Assembly (NCBI GenBank): GCA_009778575.1
Contig: WRJJ01000006.1
Coordinates: forward strand, 1-39,055
Length of the DNA stretch: 39,055 nt
Direction: 5' to 3'
Source of the DNA: Methanomassiliicoccaceae archaeon
GTDB lineage: Archaea; Thermoplasmatota; Thermoplasmata; Methanomassiliicoccales; Methanomethylophilaceae
Part shown: piece by piece, positions 6,185 through 14,277 of the stretch
How the letters are laid out: the number at the start of each line of letters is the position of its first letter
How positions within the stretch are numbered: position 1 is the first letter of the stretch
Notes under the pieces: model-generated
Seen by the model: the letters and a program-made list of their open reading frames with translations, nothing else
Told to the model about the DNA's origin: nothing
Databases searched by the model: none
Made by a program: the position numbers and the translations under genes

Positions 6185-6855
6185 ACGCCGAGGATGTGAA
6201 AGAAAGGCGCATCGCATGGGCCATGCTGATCCTCTGCCCCCTTTCGATCATGATGATGTTCGTGTACGTCACCCTGGGCTATGCCCGCGGCCTTGCCGCC
6301 GGGCACCCGGTGGAATATCTTCAGCTGACATGCGTCCTTTGGGCGATCATCATGACCGTGCTTCCTATTCTGAGGCTTGCCAGGCTGGTGTCGCTGCCCC
6401 TCTGGTTCATTGTGTTGGTCTACGGCAATATGTACATGTACGTGATCTCATTGTGCGAAGGACTGTATTTCAACATGCTCTGGTGGCCGGACTTCACCCA
6501 CGTGATCTCGTCCATGGTCATCGCATCGATCGTCTTCATTGCCTTATGCTGCATGGAGGCGGGCTCTCCCAAGCACGTAACTTTCGGATCAAGAGGAGGC
6601 ATCATCGCAATGACGATCTTTGCGGCCTTCAGCTTTGGCGCCATCTGGGAGATCATGGAGGGTTTCACTGATATCCTTACCGGCGTCGATTATATGTCGT
6701 ACGGCGCGCTGCACACGATGGGCAACCTGGTCGCGGACATGTTGGGCGTCATCATCATGGCGGCGGTGGCATGGCTGCTGTTGAGCAGCCATGAAGTGAA
6801 GGACATTGCATCAAAGGTACGCCTGGGAAGAAAGAAGATAGACACCAACGAGTGA
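6181..6855 (+). CDS. Membrane protein, YjdF/DUF2238-like
   Basis: The 224-residue protein has about six membrane segments. Two motifs recall the YjdF/DUF2238 group. WWPDFTHVISSM (101-112) resembles its 'D--LH--SG' region. FGAIWEIMEGFTD (152-164) is followed by a GALHTMGNLVADMLG stretch (175-189), with a conserved acidic residue inside a membrane helix. The function of that family is unknown. The gene is coupled to the 201-residue membrane protein by an ATGA overlap. The C-terminus is cytoplasmic-looking and basic (SKVRLGRKKID). The family link is by eye and moderate. Confidence 0.72.
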   Translation: MNAEDVKERRIAWAMLILCPLSIMMMFVYVTLGYARGLAAGHPVEYLQLTCVLWAIIMTVLPILRLARLVSLPLWFIVLVYGNMYMYVISLCEGLYFNMLWWPDFTHVISSMVIASIVFIALCCMEAGSPKHVTFGSRGGIIAMTIFAAFSFGAIWEIMEGFTDILTGVDYMSYGALHTMGNLVADMLGVIIMAAVAWLLLSSHEVKDIASKVRLGRKKIDTNE

Positions 6856-7086
6856 TCCCGATCGGCGGTCGATTGGCATACAGACACCTATGTCAGCGCA
6901 TTTAGATATTGTTAGTAAAAACATATATTTTTGAAAAAGAAAAAACCAGTTCGCAGGCGGCCGGCGACAACGGGAAAGAAAAGGACGAAAGCGACCTGTG
7001 GGCCGATCATCACGGCAGTGGCTGCCGTAGCGTTGCTGTTGGGCGCGCCGGGCGCAGGATCGTTCTTAGTGAAAAACTGCCAATCA

Positions 7087-7094
7087 TTTTATCC
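7087..7094 (+). promoter_or_regulatory. TATA-like box for the HAD phosphatase gene
   Basis: TTTTATCC is centred 27 bp before the ATG at 7117, matching the spacing seen at hypB. A second AT-rich box (CATATATTTT, 6922-6931) lies further upstream. Confidence 0.4.
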
Positions 7095-7116
7095 AAAATC
7101 CGACATACCTCCGTCA

Positions 7117-7782
7117 ATGAGAAGATATGATCTGGTTTGTTTCGATATGGACGGCGTCCTCACTTCTCTGAGAAGTTCATGGCATTGGCTCAATCTGTGT
7201 CTGGACGTTAACAACGATGCTTCGTATCATGCGTACATCTGCGGAGAGATAGACGAGCCGGAGTTCATGAGAAGAGACATCGCCCTGTGGAAGGGAGTGA
7301 AACCGGACATAAAGATCTCCGATCTCATTGGATTCTTCCAAGATATGCCGCTTACCCACGGCATACAGGAGACGGTGGCGTGCCTCAGGAGCAATGGGAT
7401 AAGATGCGTGATAGTCAGCGGCGGCGTCGACCTTGCTGCAAGGATGATCGCGGAAGAGTTCGGGTTCGATGACTATGCGGCCGATGAGATATGCAGCAAC
7501 CCCGACGGGACCCTGACCGGCGAGGGAAAGATGAACGTTGACCTTAAGGACAAGGGCATTACAGTCAGACATTTCATAGAAAGATACGGCACTGTGATGG
7601 ACAGGACCGTCTCTATCGGCAACTCCTTCACGGACATACCGATGTTCAAGAACAGCGGGATGTCTATCGCTTTCAATCCGACGGATGAGTTCACCGCAGA
7701 AGCCGCTACGTACGTGGTGCGGTCGGCCAACATCTCGGATGTTCTGGACCACATCCTCTCCGACGAGGACGGTCATTCCTGA
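7117..7782 (+). CDS. HAD-family phosphatase, phosphoserine phosphatase-like
   Basis: The 221-residue protein opens with the HAD nucleophile motif VCFDMDGVLT (Asp10, Asp12). It continues with a small cap, motif II in CVIVSGGVDLA, a lysine-bearing region around GEGKMNVDLKDKG, and motif IV in SIGNSFTDIPMF. The layout resembles SerB-type phosphatases, but the substrate cannot be fixed. In motif IV the first acidic residue is Asn (GNSFTD rather than GD---D), while the second Asp is kept. The frame stays open upstream to a TTG at 6931, giving a basic stretch plus a hydrophobic one. I prefer the ATG at 7117 because of the TATA-like box 27 bp before it and because HAD proteins begin just before the DMD motif. 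The stop overlaps the convergent zinc-finger gene. Confidence 0.85.
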   Translation: MRRYDLVCFDMDGVLTSLRSSWHWLNLCLDVNNDASYHAYICGEIDEPEFMRRDIALWKGVKPDIKISDLIGFFQDMPLTHGIQETVACLRSNGIRCVIVSGGVDLAARMIAEEFGFDDYAADEICSNPDGTLTGEGKMNVDLKDKGITVRHFIERYGTVMDRTVSIGNSFTDIPMFKNSGMSIAFNPTDEFTAEAATYVVRSANISDVLDHILSDEDGHS

Positions 7783-8438
7783 TCGAAGTCAAACCCGTCC
7801 TGATCGTCGTCCTCTTCAAGATCCAGGACCTCATATCTCTTCTTCCTGATCTTGCCGTATATCCTTGTGATGTCCCTCGCTTCGGCTGAGCCTCTTTTCA
7901 GAATGCGGTCCTTCGTCTTTATCGCATGTATGAGAGCATCAAAATCGTCAAAGGCGAGGATCGTCCCGATAACGAACTCGTCATCCGGTTCCGCCTCCGT
8001 CCTTACGGAATAGGTCTTGTGCCCGTCGTTCACTGATACCTTCACGCTGAGGACGTCAAACTGTTTGACCCAGAGAGCCTTGATCTCATCGGCCTCGAAC
8101 TTCTTTCCTTTCTTTCCGTCCTTGGTCTCGATGTGGGTGATGCACACCCACCTTCCGTCATCAAGATAGAATTCCTCTCCTACGACCAGGACCTCATTCG
8201 ATTCGAGTTCCGTTTCTGTGGTCTCCGTTACATCGCCATCGCTGAAAAGCACTTTTATCTTTAGGACCTCGGGTATCCTTACGGTGTCTGAGAAAACCCT
8301 CCCGCACTCGGTACATCTGAATGTGCCCGTGATGTTGTCCTTCCCCATCCTTCCTTTCAGTACATCGTGTTCCGTGAGGTCATCGCAATTCGGACATTGG
8401 ATGTAAAGGTAATCTTCCATCTCTCTTCTGTCTGCCAC
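7773..8438 (-). CDS. HVO_0476-type archaeal zinc finger protein
   Basis: The 221-residue protein carries a zinc ribbon near the N-terminus, with CPNC at about 15-18 and CTEC at about 42-45. A beta-rich middle follows with VLVVGEEFYLDDGRWVCITHIE, and the C-terminal tail is acidic (LEEDDDQDGFDFDQE). This matches an archaeal family named after HVO_0476; its function is not established. I choose the GTG at 8438 because a GGTGA lies about five bases before it. A GTG at 8447 overlaps the preceding stop, and an ATG at 8420 gives a shorter form. It is the second gene of a two-gene operon with the MBL hydrolase and converges on the HAD gene with a 10-bp overlap. Confidence 0.8.
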   Translation of the reverse strand: MADRREMEDYLYIQCPNCDDLTEHDVLKGRMGKDNITGTFRCTECGRVFSDTVRIPEVLKIKVLFSDGDVTETTETELESNEVLVVGEEFYLDDGRWVCITHIETKDGKKGKKFEADEIKALWVKQFDVLSVKVSVNDGHKTYSVRTEAEPDDEFVIGTILAFDDFDALIHAIKTKDRILKRGSAEARDITRIYGKIRKKRYEVLDLEEDDDQDGFDFDQE

Positions 8439-8443
8439 TTTTA

Positions 8444-9019
8444 TCACCTGTTCGTTACGAAGGGGGGATCGTGCCCCGGTATTATCACATCAGCATACTT
8501 GGTTATCAACTTTATACTTTCCATTGCGGCCCTTTCATCAATATTTATCGCCGGAGGCACCATTCTTTCATAATTCCCGTATTTCGGTATCGCGTCTCCG
8601 ACGATCGCGTATTTCTTGTCAGCGCAGACAAAGACGCTTACGGATCCCGCTGTGTGCCCGGGAGTGTGCATGACCTTTACTCCCTGTGCCAACTTCATAT
8701 CGGCCTCCAAAGACTTGGAGCCTTCCACAAGGCCGTGCTCGTCCGGATGTACCAGTATGTCCGCGTTCTCGAACATGTCGTTGTTCCCCGCGTGATCCTG
8801 GTGGGAGTGGGTCAGGACCACGGTGTCAACATCCTTTGGGAAAACGCCTATCTGTTTGAAGGACGTCTTCAACGCGGGCCTCATGTAAGGGGTGCTGGTA
8901 TCCACCACGATCGTCCTCACATCCGTCCTGATGAGAACCGACGAGGAATGCGCATCGAACACATTCCCCTTTTCGTCTCTTTGGAAACTTCCGATCGACA
9001 GCACGTCCAATTTTATCAT
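8444..9019 (-). CDS. MBL-fold hydrolase, glyoxalase II-like
   Basis: The 191-residue single-domain metallo-beta-lactamase-fold protein has the metal motif THSHQDH, then MHTPGHTAGS, AIVGDAIP and a final VIIPGHDPP. Two metals should be bound. The size and the short helical insert resemble the small MBLAC1-like or glyoxalase II-like hydrolases, so a thioester or phosphodiester substrate is possible, but none is shown. I start at the ATG at 9019 because a TATA box (AATATAATTC) is centred 29 bp before it. An ATG at 9034 would add five residues but leaves only 14 bp. The stop overlaps the first possible start of the zinc-finger gene, so the two are co-expressed. Confidence 0.85.
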   Translation of the reverse strand: MIKLDVLSIGSFQRDEKGNVFDAHSSSVLIRTDVRTIVVDTSTPYMRPALKTSFKQIGVFPKDVDTVVLTHSHQDHAGNNDMFENADILVHPDEHGLVEGSKSLEADMKLAQGVKVMHTPGHTAGSVSVFVCADKKYAIVGDAIPKYGNYERMVPPAINIDERAAMESIKLITKYADVIIPGHDPPFVTNR

Positions 9020-9042
9020 GCTCCCGAATATCATTCACATTA

Positions 9043-9053
9043 GAATTATATTG
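9043..9053 (-). promoter_or_regulatory. TATA box for the MBL-zinc finger operon
   Basis: CAATATAATTC on the minus strand is centred 29 bp before the ATG at 9019. Confidence 0.45.
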
Positions 9054-9171
9054 TCACATCTCGTGGGTCATGTTAGCATTTTGTCTGAATGAAATAGATA
9101 CATGTTGCACCCTTTAGACTAAAATATTAAAAATATAGGGAGGGGAAATCCCCCGTTTGCTGTAAAAATGT

Positions 9172-10326
9172 TTATGGGCTGATGTGGGACGTAAGAGTAA
9201 TCTCCGAATCACTGATAAGCACTTCGTAGTAGTAAACATCTTTAAACGAATATATCAGGCCATTTGATTGTCCAACGTACATTTCCTGATCATATGTTGA
9301 AGAAAAGGACTGAGTCTTTTTCTCGTACACATCGCAGACAACATTTCCATCTATCGTGCTGATCACTTCTGACCTGACTGGCATATATCCGAAAAGAATG
9401 TTGTGCACCAAGAAAGAAAGTGCATTTTCCAGCCTAAAATCACCATTCGGCACAGAACCACTAAAGCCTACTTCATTAACATAAGTCAGCGGCGGCAATA
9501 TCGCTTCAAATATTGAATCGACACCATCTCTGGTACCTGAGAAACAGCATGATACAAATTTTACATCTGTCCCTGAAAGTGACCCTTCGGCTACGCTTTT
9601 CAGAGTAAAGGTTCCACTTACTTCCTTCCCATGGTGGATGCCATTCCAAGTATACACTAGCCCCTTGCCTAAATCGCTGGGCATCGAATAATCCTCTGAA
9701 TCTTTTATTTCATATGCAATCAGCCTGAATGACTCCGAACGAACCTCTCCCGAATCTAGGTCTGTATGGGTAATACTAAATTTGTATGGTATTACATCTT
9801 GGGAGGAGGTCATCAGAGAAACATTCGATTGACCAAAAAAGTCGTTCAATATTGTTTCCCACTTGTTGACAGATACATTTTTACCATTATATTCCACAGA
9901 CTCTGTTCCCGTTTTTGACGAGAACATTACTTCTCCCGTCAATTTATGGACCATAAAAAGACCAAAAGATTGTGATTGGCTTGTTTGCTGGTATGTCCCT
10001 GCTCCGTAGCTCCTTTGATGAATCCAACTGAAATACAGTACATAATAGCTTCCGCTTTGTCCTACGATCTCAGCCTTTATTTCAACATACGTTCCTGGGC
10101 TGTCGGTGGTTTCGTCTGGGATGGACTCATAAAAAAATGTGCTGCCCATCCCCATTTTACCTTGGATCACAGGTTCATTGACACCAGTTGTACGATCTTT
10201 CGAATCACCATTTTTCGACTCATCATCGCTAAGAAGCACATATGCGCCGCCGGCTGACACGCCTACAAGCAGAACAACGACCAATACTGCCACTATGCTA
10301 GAAATTCCATTTCTGTCAAATCTCAT
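9172..10326 (-). CDS. Membrane-anchored surface protein with pilin-like N-terminus
   Basis: The 384-residue protein begins MRFDRNGISSIVAVL, a short basic stretch, then a hydrophobic helix (about 8-32). This is the layout of archaeal type IV pilin (class III) signals, where a PibD/FlaK-type peptidase would cut near RNG/IS. The rest is polar, beta-rich and Ser/Thr-rich, with two NVS sequons that could be N-glycosylated. I recognise no domain. It is clearly AT-richer by eye than its neighbours, uses AT-ending codons, and stands alone with a strong TATA box, so it may be acquired. It is too long for a simple pilin, and an N-terminally anchored envelope protein is equally likely. The 137 bp beyond its stop are AT-rich and hold nothing I can name. 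Confidence 0.78.
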   Translation of the reverse strand: MRFDRNGISSIVAVLVVVLLVGVSAGGAYVLLSDDESKNGDSKDRTTGVNEPVIQGKMGMGSTFFYESIPDETTDSPGTYVEIKAEIVGQSGSYYVLYFSWIHQRSYGAGTYQQTSQSQSFGLFMVHKLTGEVMFSSKTGTESVEYNGKNVSVNKWETILNDFFGQSNVSLMTSSQDVIPYKFSITHTDLDSGEVRSESFRLIAYEIKDSEDYSMPSDLGKGLVYTWNGIHHGKEVSGTFTLKSVAEGSLSGTDVKFVSCCFSGTRDGVDSIFEAILPPLTYVNEVGFSGSVPNGDFRLENALSFLVHNILFGYMPVRSEVISTIDGNVVCDVYEKKTQSFSSTYDQEMYVGQSNGLIYSFKDVYYYEVLISDSEITLTSHISP

Positions 10327-10342
10327 AACGTTTGGAGTGTCC

Positions 10343-10353
10343 TATATATATAT
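10343..10353 (-). promoter_or_regulatory. Strong TATA box for the surface protein gene
   Basis: An alternating TATATATATA tract, preceded on the minus strand by an A-rich BRE-like stretch (GAAAACG), is centred about 22 bp before the ATG at 10326. Confidence 0.6.
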
Positions 10354-10470
10354 CGTTTTCTCCATAAAATATGGTGCAACTGCATTTCATGCGCCGCCGG
10401 TGTTCATCTCAAAAAATTGCGCAGCACCACTACCTCGCCGCAATACGCCAATTCTGCAAGCGCACCCCTG

Positions 10471-10476
10471 TTATAC
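10471..10476 (+). promoter_or_regulatory. TATA-like box for the HemK-like gene
   Basis: TTATAC is centred about 24 bp before the ATG at 10498, with no ribosome-binding site between. This supports that ATG as the start of a leaderless mRNA. Confidence 0.45.
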
Positions 10477-10497
10477 GCGCATCCCCATTGCCCTCTA

Positions 10498-11064
10498 ATG
10501 AGATACGACCCGAACCTTATCGTCGAGAAGGACGAGGACGTCTATCCTCCTTCGGATGACAGCCTTCTTTTGATAAGATCGCTTGATGTCCATGCCGGAG
10601 AGAGGATACTGGAGATCGGGTGCGGCTCCGGCATCGTTTCAATGCATTGCGCGGTGAACGGCGGGATCGTCACATGCGGGGACATCAACCCCAAGGCAGT
10701 TGCCCTGACAAAGAAGAACATGGAACTCAACTCTCTGTGCGCGGCGGTCGCGGAGACCGACCTTTACTCCAACATTGAGGGAAGGTTCGACACGGTGATC
10801 TTCAACCTCCCTTATCTCCCTGTTGATGAAGAAGGGGATCTGGCACTTGCGTGGTCGGGAGGGGAGGACGGCCTCGGGCCTCTTCCGCGGCTGATCTCCG
10901 GCGCACACGATCATCTTCTGCCCGGCGGCAGATTGGTCATCGTGGTGTCGTCGCTTATGGATCAGGATGCCCTGCGGTCAGCATTGGAAGGGCTTGACGT
11001 GAAAGTGCTGTCGGAACTCCCTCTCTTTTTCGAGAGGCTCAGCGTGCTTGAGATCAGCCTATGA
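10498..11064 (+). CDS. HemK/Mtq2-like glutamine methyltransferase
   Basis: The 188-residue SAM-dependent methyltransferase is of the size of archaeal and eukaryal HemK2/Mtq2 enzymes, which methylate the Gln of the GGQ motif in class I release factors. VYPPSDDSLLL (15-25) matches their conserved 'YPP-EDS' opening. The SAM loop is EIGCGSG (39-45) and the acidic ribose binder is in CGDINPKA. The substrate motif reads FNLPYLP (102-108) rather than the usual NPPY; Asn103, Pro105 and Tyr106 are kept. The frame is open 27 codons further upstream, but the ATG at 10498 has a TATA-like box at the right distance and the family starts here. The end overlaps the convergent gatE gene. Confidence 0.83.
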   Translation: MRYDPNLIVEKDEDVYPPSDDSLLLIRSLDVHAGERILEIGCGSGIVSMHCAVNGGIVTCGDINPKAVALTKKNMELNSLCAAVAETDLYSNIEGRFDTVIFNLPYLPVDEEGDLALAWSGGEDGLGPLPRLISGAHDHLLPGGRLVIVVSSLMDQDALRSALEGLDVKVLSELPLFFERLSVLEISL

Positions 11065-12916
11065 GCTTCTTTATCGCTTCCGCAAGGAGTTCGTTGGCCT
11101 GCTTCCCGTCGATCTTTCCCCTCAGCGCGGCCATGACCGGCCCCATCAGCGGTCCGATCGCATCAAGTCCCTTGGATCTTATGAACTCCTCGCGCTCCTT
11201 GACCATCGCCGCTATCAATTCGGCCGCCTCGTCGCTGCCCACCGCTTCCAATCCCAGTTTGCCTACCGCGGCCTCCGCGTCCGAGCCTTTTGCCATCTCC
11301 CTCAGCAGGGACGGGAGCGCCTCTTTCGAGAATCTGTTCGCTTTCAGAAGTTCGAACAGCCCCAGCAGCTGAGCGTCCCCTATCGAATCCGGGTCCAGCT
11401 CTTCATGTTCCAGCTCTGTGTAGGTGTTTGTAAGGATGGTCGCGGCAACGGCCGGCATGCCCGATCCCTCCGATATCTTGACGAAAAGCTCATCGCGGCT
11501 CCTTCTCACTATCTGGTTGGCCTGCTGCGCGTTTATTCCGTACGAGGATACGAGTCTTTTCTCTATCTCCTCGGGGAACTCCGGCAGGTTCTCTCTGATG
11601 CGCCTTATCCTCTCTTCCGTCAGCAGCATCGGCGGCACATCCGTCTCCGGATACATCCTTGCTGCGCCCGGAAGCGGCCTCGAGTACCTTGTGGTGCCGT
11701 CCGGCAGCGGATCCCTGGTTTCCTGCGGAACGCCTTCGATCGCATAGTTCGCCCGTTCCACGGACACTCTCAGCGCATCCAGCGCCTTCTTCTCTTTTGC
11801 GGCGCAGATGACGAACGCGTCCTCCGAGGACAATTTCAGATACTCCCTCAGAGAATCCACATATTCTTTCTCTATTCCGTAGTTGGGAAGCTCGTCGGAA
11901 TGGAATATCCCTTTCACCCCTCTGGTCCTGGCATATTGCGCCATTTCCGACCCCAGCCTCAATTTTCCGCCGTCGCCGTTCAGCACTCCGGAGAAGCCCG
12001 GCAGTCTTACGGCAATTACTTTCCCTTTATCTTCAATGGCCCCTTTGATGACCTTCGAACTGCTTTTTGAGAATAATTCGGTCACATCCTCCGGGATGAT
12101 ATCTGCCGGCTTTGTGCCCCTCTCGTTCAGGATATCCTTTATCCTGATGAGCATCTTCTGCCTTTCCATCTCGTTCCTTACGTAATCGGGAAGCAGCCTG
12201 AGTTCCTGAGCCCCTTTGATCTCTACCCTGGCCCCTCTCGGGATCGATATGTTGATGTCCTCTCTGATGGTCCCTATCCCTCTCTTCACCCTTTTTGTCG
12301 CCCTCAGTATGGCGCCGAGCCTGAGCGCGACCTCCATTACCTCTTCCGGGGTCTCCATGTCGGGTGCGGTCGCAACCTCTATCAAAGGGATCCCCAGCCT
12401 GTCAAGGCGGTACAGGACCTCATTTCCGGCCGCCTCTACCTTCCTTGCGGAATCCTCTTCCAGACAGACCGACGATATTCCTATCTTTTTGCCTTTGACC
12501 TCTATCGACCCGTCGGTGGCGATCATGGCCGTTCTTTGATAGCCTGTGGTGTTCGAACCGTCGATGGCCATCTTCCTCATGAAGTGTATCTCGTCTATCA
12601 TCCGTCCGTTCAGCATCATCGAGAAGGTCAGTACCGTGTCCATGGCATCCTCGTTCACGGAATGGGGAGGCTCCTCGTCCAGGTCCGCAAGGCAGGTGCA
12701 GCCTTCGCAGCACTGATATCTGAACCCTACGTCCTTCTGGAACTGTACCAAGGCCGCCTTGTCCATCTCCCCCATCTCGCTGGCGGTGGGTCTCAGCCTC
12801 CTGTAGTATGCTCCGTATCCGTCGTCCCTGAGATCGCTTTCGCAATCGCAGAACAGCTTCTTCGTATCAAGCTGCTGATGGATCTCTATGCCGCAGGTCA
12901 GCTCTCTTTCAGACAT
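11054..12916 (-). CDS. gatE: Glu-tRNA(Gln) amidotransferase subunit E
   Basis: GatE activates glutamate on misacylated Glu-tRNA(Gln), and with GatD converts it to Gln-tRNA(Gln); this is the archaeal route to Gln-tRNA. The 620-residue length is normal. The start CGIEIHQQLDTKKLFC is characteristic. A Cys-rich zinc-binding region follows (QCCEGCTC), then ETDVPP, which is well conserved in GatB/GatE kinases. An AspRS-like insert is expected in the middle, and the helical GatB/YqeY-like tail is at about 470-620. It overlaps gatD by 8 bp. AGGAGG lies seven bases before the ATG, a proper internal ribosome-binding site. The 3' end overlaps the convergent methyltransferase gene. Confidence 0.97.
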   Translation of the reverse strand: MSERELTCGIEIHQQLDTKKLFCDCESDLRDDGYGAYYRRLRPTASEMGEMDKAALVQFQKDVGFRYQCCEGCTCLADLDEEPPHSVNEDAMDTVLTFSMMLNGRMIDEIHFMRKMAIDGSNTTGYQRTAMIATDGSIEVKGKKIGISSVCLEEDSARKVEAAGNEVLYRLDRLGIPLIEVATAPDMETPEEVMEVALRLGAILRATKRVKRGIGTIREDINISIPRGARVEIKGAQELRLLPDYVRNEMERQKMLIRIKDILNERGTKPADIIPEDVTELFSKSSSKVIKGAIEDKGKVIAVRLPGFSGVLNGDGGKLRLGSEMAQYARTRGVKGIFHSDELPNYGIEKEYVDSLREYLKLSSEDAFVICAAKEKKALDALRVSVERANYAIEGVPQETRDPLPDGTTRYSRPLPGAARMYPETDVPPMLLTEERIRRIRENLPEFPEEIEKRLVSSYGINAQQANQIVRRSRDELFVKISEGSGMPAVAATILTNTYTELEHEELDPDSIGDAQLLGLFELLKANRFSKEALPSLLREMAKGSDAEAAVGKLGLEAVGSDEAAELIAAMVKEREEFIRSKGLDAIGPLMGPVMAALRGKIDGKQANELLAEAIKKLIG

Positions 12917-14207
12917 CTACGGTCCTCCTGTCTCCCATCTCTCCCGCAAGAGGCGTCATCATCAGCCTCTTCGCCTCTTCCGCATCCTTGGAATTGGCCA
13001 ATACCCACATGAGTTTCACATAAGCCGTCTCGGGAAGCATGTCCAGAACGGATATCGCACCGGCTGCCAGCATATCCCTTCCCGTGTTGTAAACGTTAAG
13101 GTTCGTCCGGCCGCCGAGGCATTGAGATGTGACGACCACGACCGAGCCGCTGCCGCATGCCTTCTTTATCAGAGGGATCATGCTCTCGCTCACATGTCCG
13201 AGACCCGAGCCGGCTATCACGATGCCTTTGCTCTTCATCATTATCTCTTCAAAGAGCGACGGGTCCATGCCCGGATAGTATTGCAGGAGTACCGTCGATC
13301 TCTCCATGTCCGTCCTTGCGGCGGCTTTTCCGGAAGCGGCGGCTCTTTTTTCCCTTGTGAATCTGATCGTGCCTTCTTCGTCCAAAAATGCGATGGGGGA
13401 TGCGTTGATGCTCTCGAACGCGTCGCGCCTGGAGGTGTGCATCTTCCTTACTCTGGTCCCGGTGTGGACGGCAAACGAATCGTCTCCCAAGGTATCATGC
13501 ATTACGACGAATACCCCCGCCGCCCCTCCGTTGATGCAGAATCTTACGGCGGCCGTGAGGTTTGAGGGGGCATCGGATGACGGTCTGTCGGGAGATCTCT
13601 GCGCGCCTACCAGCACAACGGGTTTTGGAACATCTCCCAGCATGAACGACAGGGCCGCCGCGGTGTATCCCATGGTGTCGGTACCGTGGAGGACCATCAC
13701 CGCATCGGCGCCGCCGTTGATCTCTTCGGCCACCGCTTTCGCAAGCTCCTGCCAATGTTCAACATTCATGTTCTCTGAGAACAGAGACAGCATCGCCTTC
13801 GCAGATATGTTCGCTATGTCCGTTATCCCGGGGACCAACGCTATCATCTCAGATGCGGATAATGCCGGGCGTACCGCCCCGGTCCTGTAATCGGCGCCTG
13901 AGGCGATCGTTCCGCCGGTGCCGATGAACACTATATTCGGGCGCCCCTCTTTCCTTTCGAACGCGACCTCTTTTTTCAGAGCCGGCGCCGAATGCTCCAG
14001 CACCTTCACTTCGGAATCCGGATATATCCTTATGCCGACGTTGTAGCCGCTGCTGAGTTTTATGACCAATATGTCGCCGTCACTGAAATCGTGGTGGGGC
14101 ATAAGCCTGCCTATATATGTTTTGTCTTTGGATGACACCGAAAGATTGGAACCTTCCTTTGCCCCGATGCTTTCCAACAATTTGGATAGAGAAACTGAAT
14201 AGCTCAT
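12909..14207 (-). CDS. gatD: Glu-tRNA(Gln) amidotransferase subunit D
   Basis: GatD is the L-asparaginase-like subunit that frees ammonia from Asn or Gln and channels it to GatE. The 432-residue protein has an N-terminal beta-barrel (about 1-80) and then the asparaginase core. The first catalytic Thr is in FIGTGGTIASG (Thr100). The second Thr and the Asp are in LHGTDTMGY (Thr176, Asp177). VGAQRSPDRPSSD follows. The family signature ASG-DYRTGAV is present. It is first in the gatDE operon. A TATA-like element lies about 30 bp before the ATG, in the short region shared with the divergent hypB gene. Confidence 0.97.
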   Translation of the reverse strand: MSYSVSLSKLLESIGAKEGSNLSVSSKDKTYIGRLMPHHDFSDGDILVIKLSSGYNVGIRIYPDSEVKVLEHSAPALKKEVAFERKEGRPNIVFIGTGGTIASGADYRTGAVRPALSASEMIALVPGITDIANISAKAMLSLFSENMNVEHWQELAKAVAEEINGGADAVMVLHGTDTMGYTAAALSFMLGDVPKPVVLVGAQRSPDRPSSDAPSNLTAAVRFCINGGAAGVFVVMHDTLGDDSFAVHTGTRVRKMHTSRRDAFESINASPIAFLDEEGTIRFTREKRAAASGKAAARTDMERSTVLLQYYPGMDPSLFEEIMMKSKGIVIAGSGLGHVSESMIPLIKKACGSGSVVVVTSQCLGGRTNLNVYNTGRDMLAAGAISVLDMLPETAYVKLMWVLANSKDAEEAKRLMMTPLAGEMGDRRTVDV

Positions 14208-14234
14208 CTGCTCGCTCTGTGTAATACAATCGAA

Positions 14235-14243
14235 TGTATAAGG
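14235..14243 (-). promoter_or_regulatory. TATA-like box for gatDE
   Basis: CCTTATACA on the minus strand is centred about 31 bp before the gatD ATG. Confidence 0.4.
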
Positions 14244-14250
14244 ATAATGC

Positions 14251-14259
14251 TTTTATCAT
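14251..14259 (+). promoter_or_regulatory. TATA box for hypB
   Basis: TTTTATCAT is centred 24 bp before the ATG at 14278. It sits back to back with the gatDE box. Confidence 0.5.
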
Positions 14260-14277
14260 AGAACGCATCCCGCCTTC

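Noticed and set aside
9054-9171. AT-rich region next to the surface protein gene as an origin or insertion sequence
   Set aside because: It is only about 120 bp, and no inverted terminal repeats, transposase or origin-box clusters are visible.
10417-10497. Upstream extension of the HemK-like gene from the ATG at 10417
   Set aside because: The residues are low-complexity (Ser/Thr/His/Pro), and a TATA-like box with correct spacing stands before the ATG at 10498, where the family begins.
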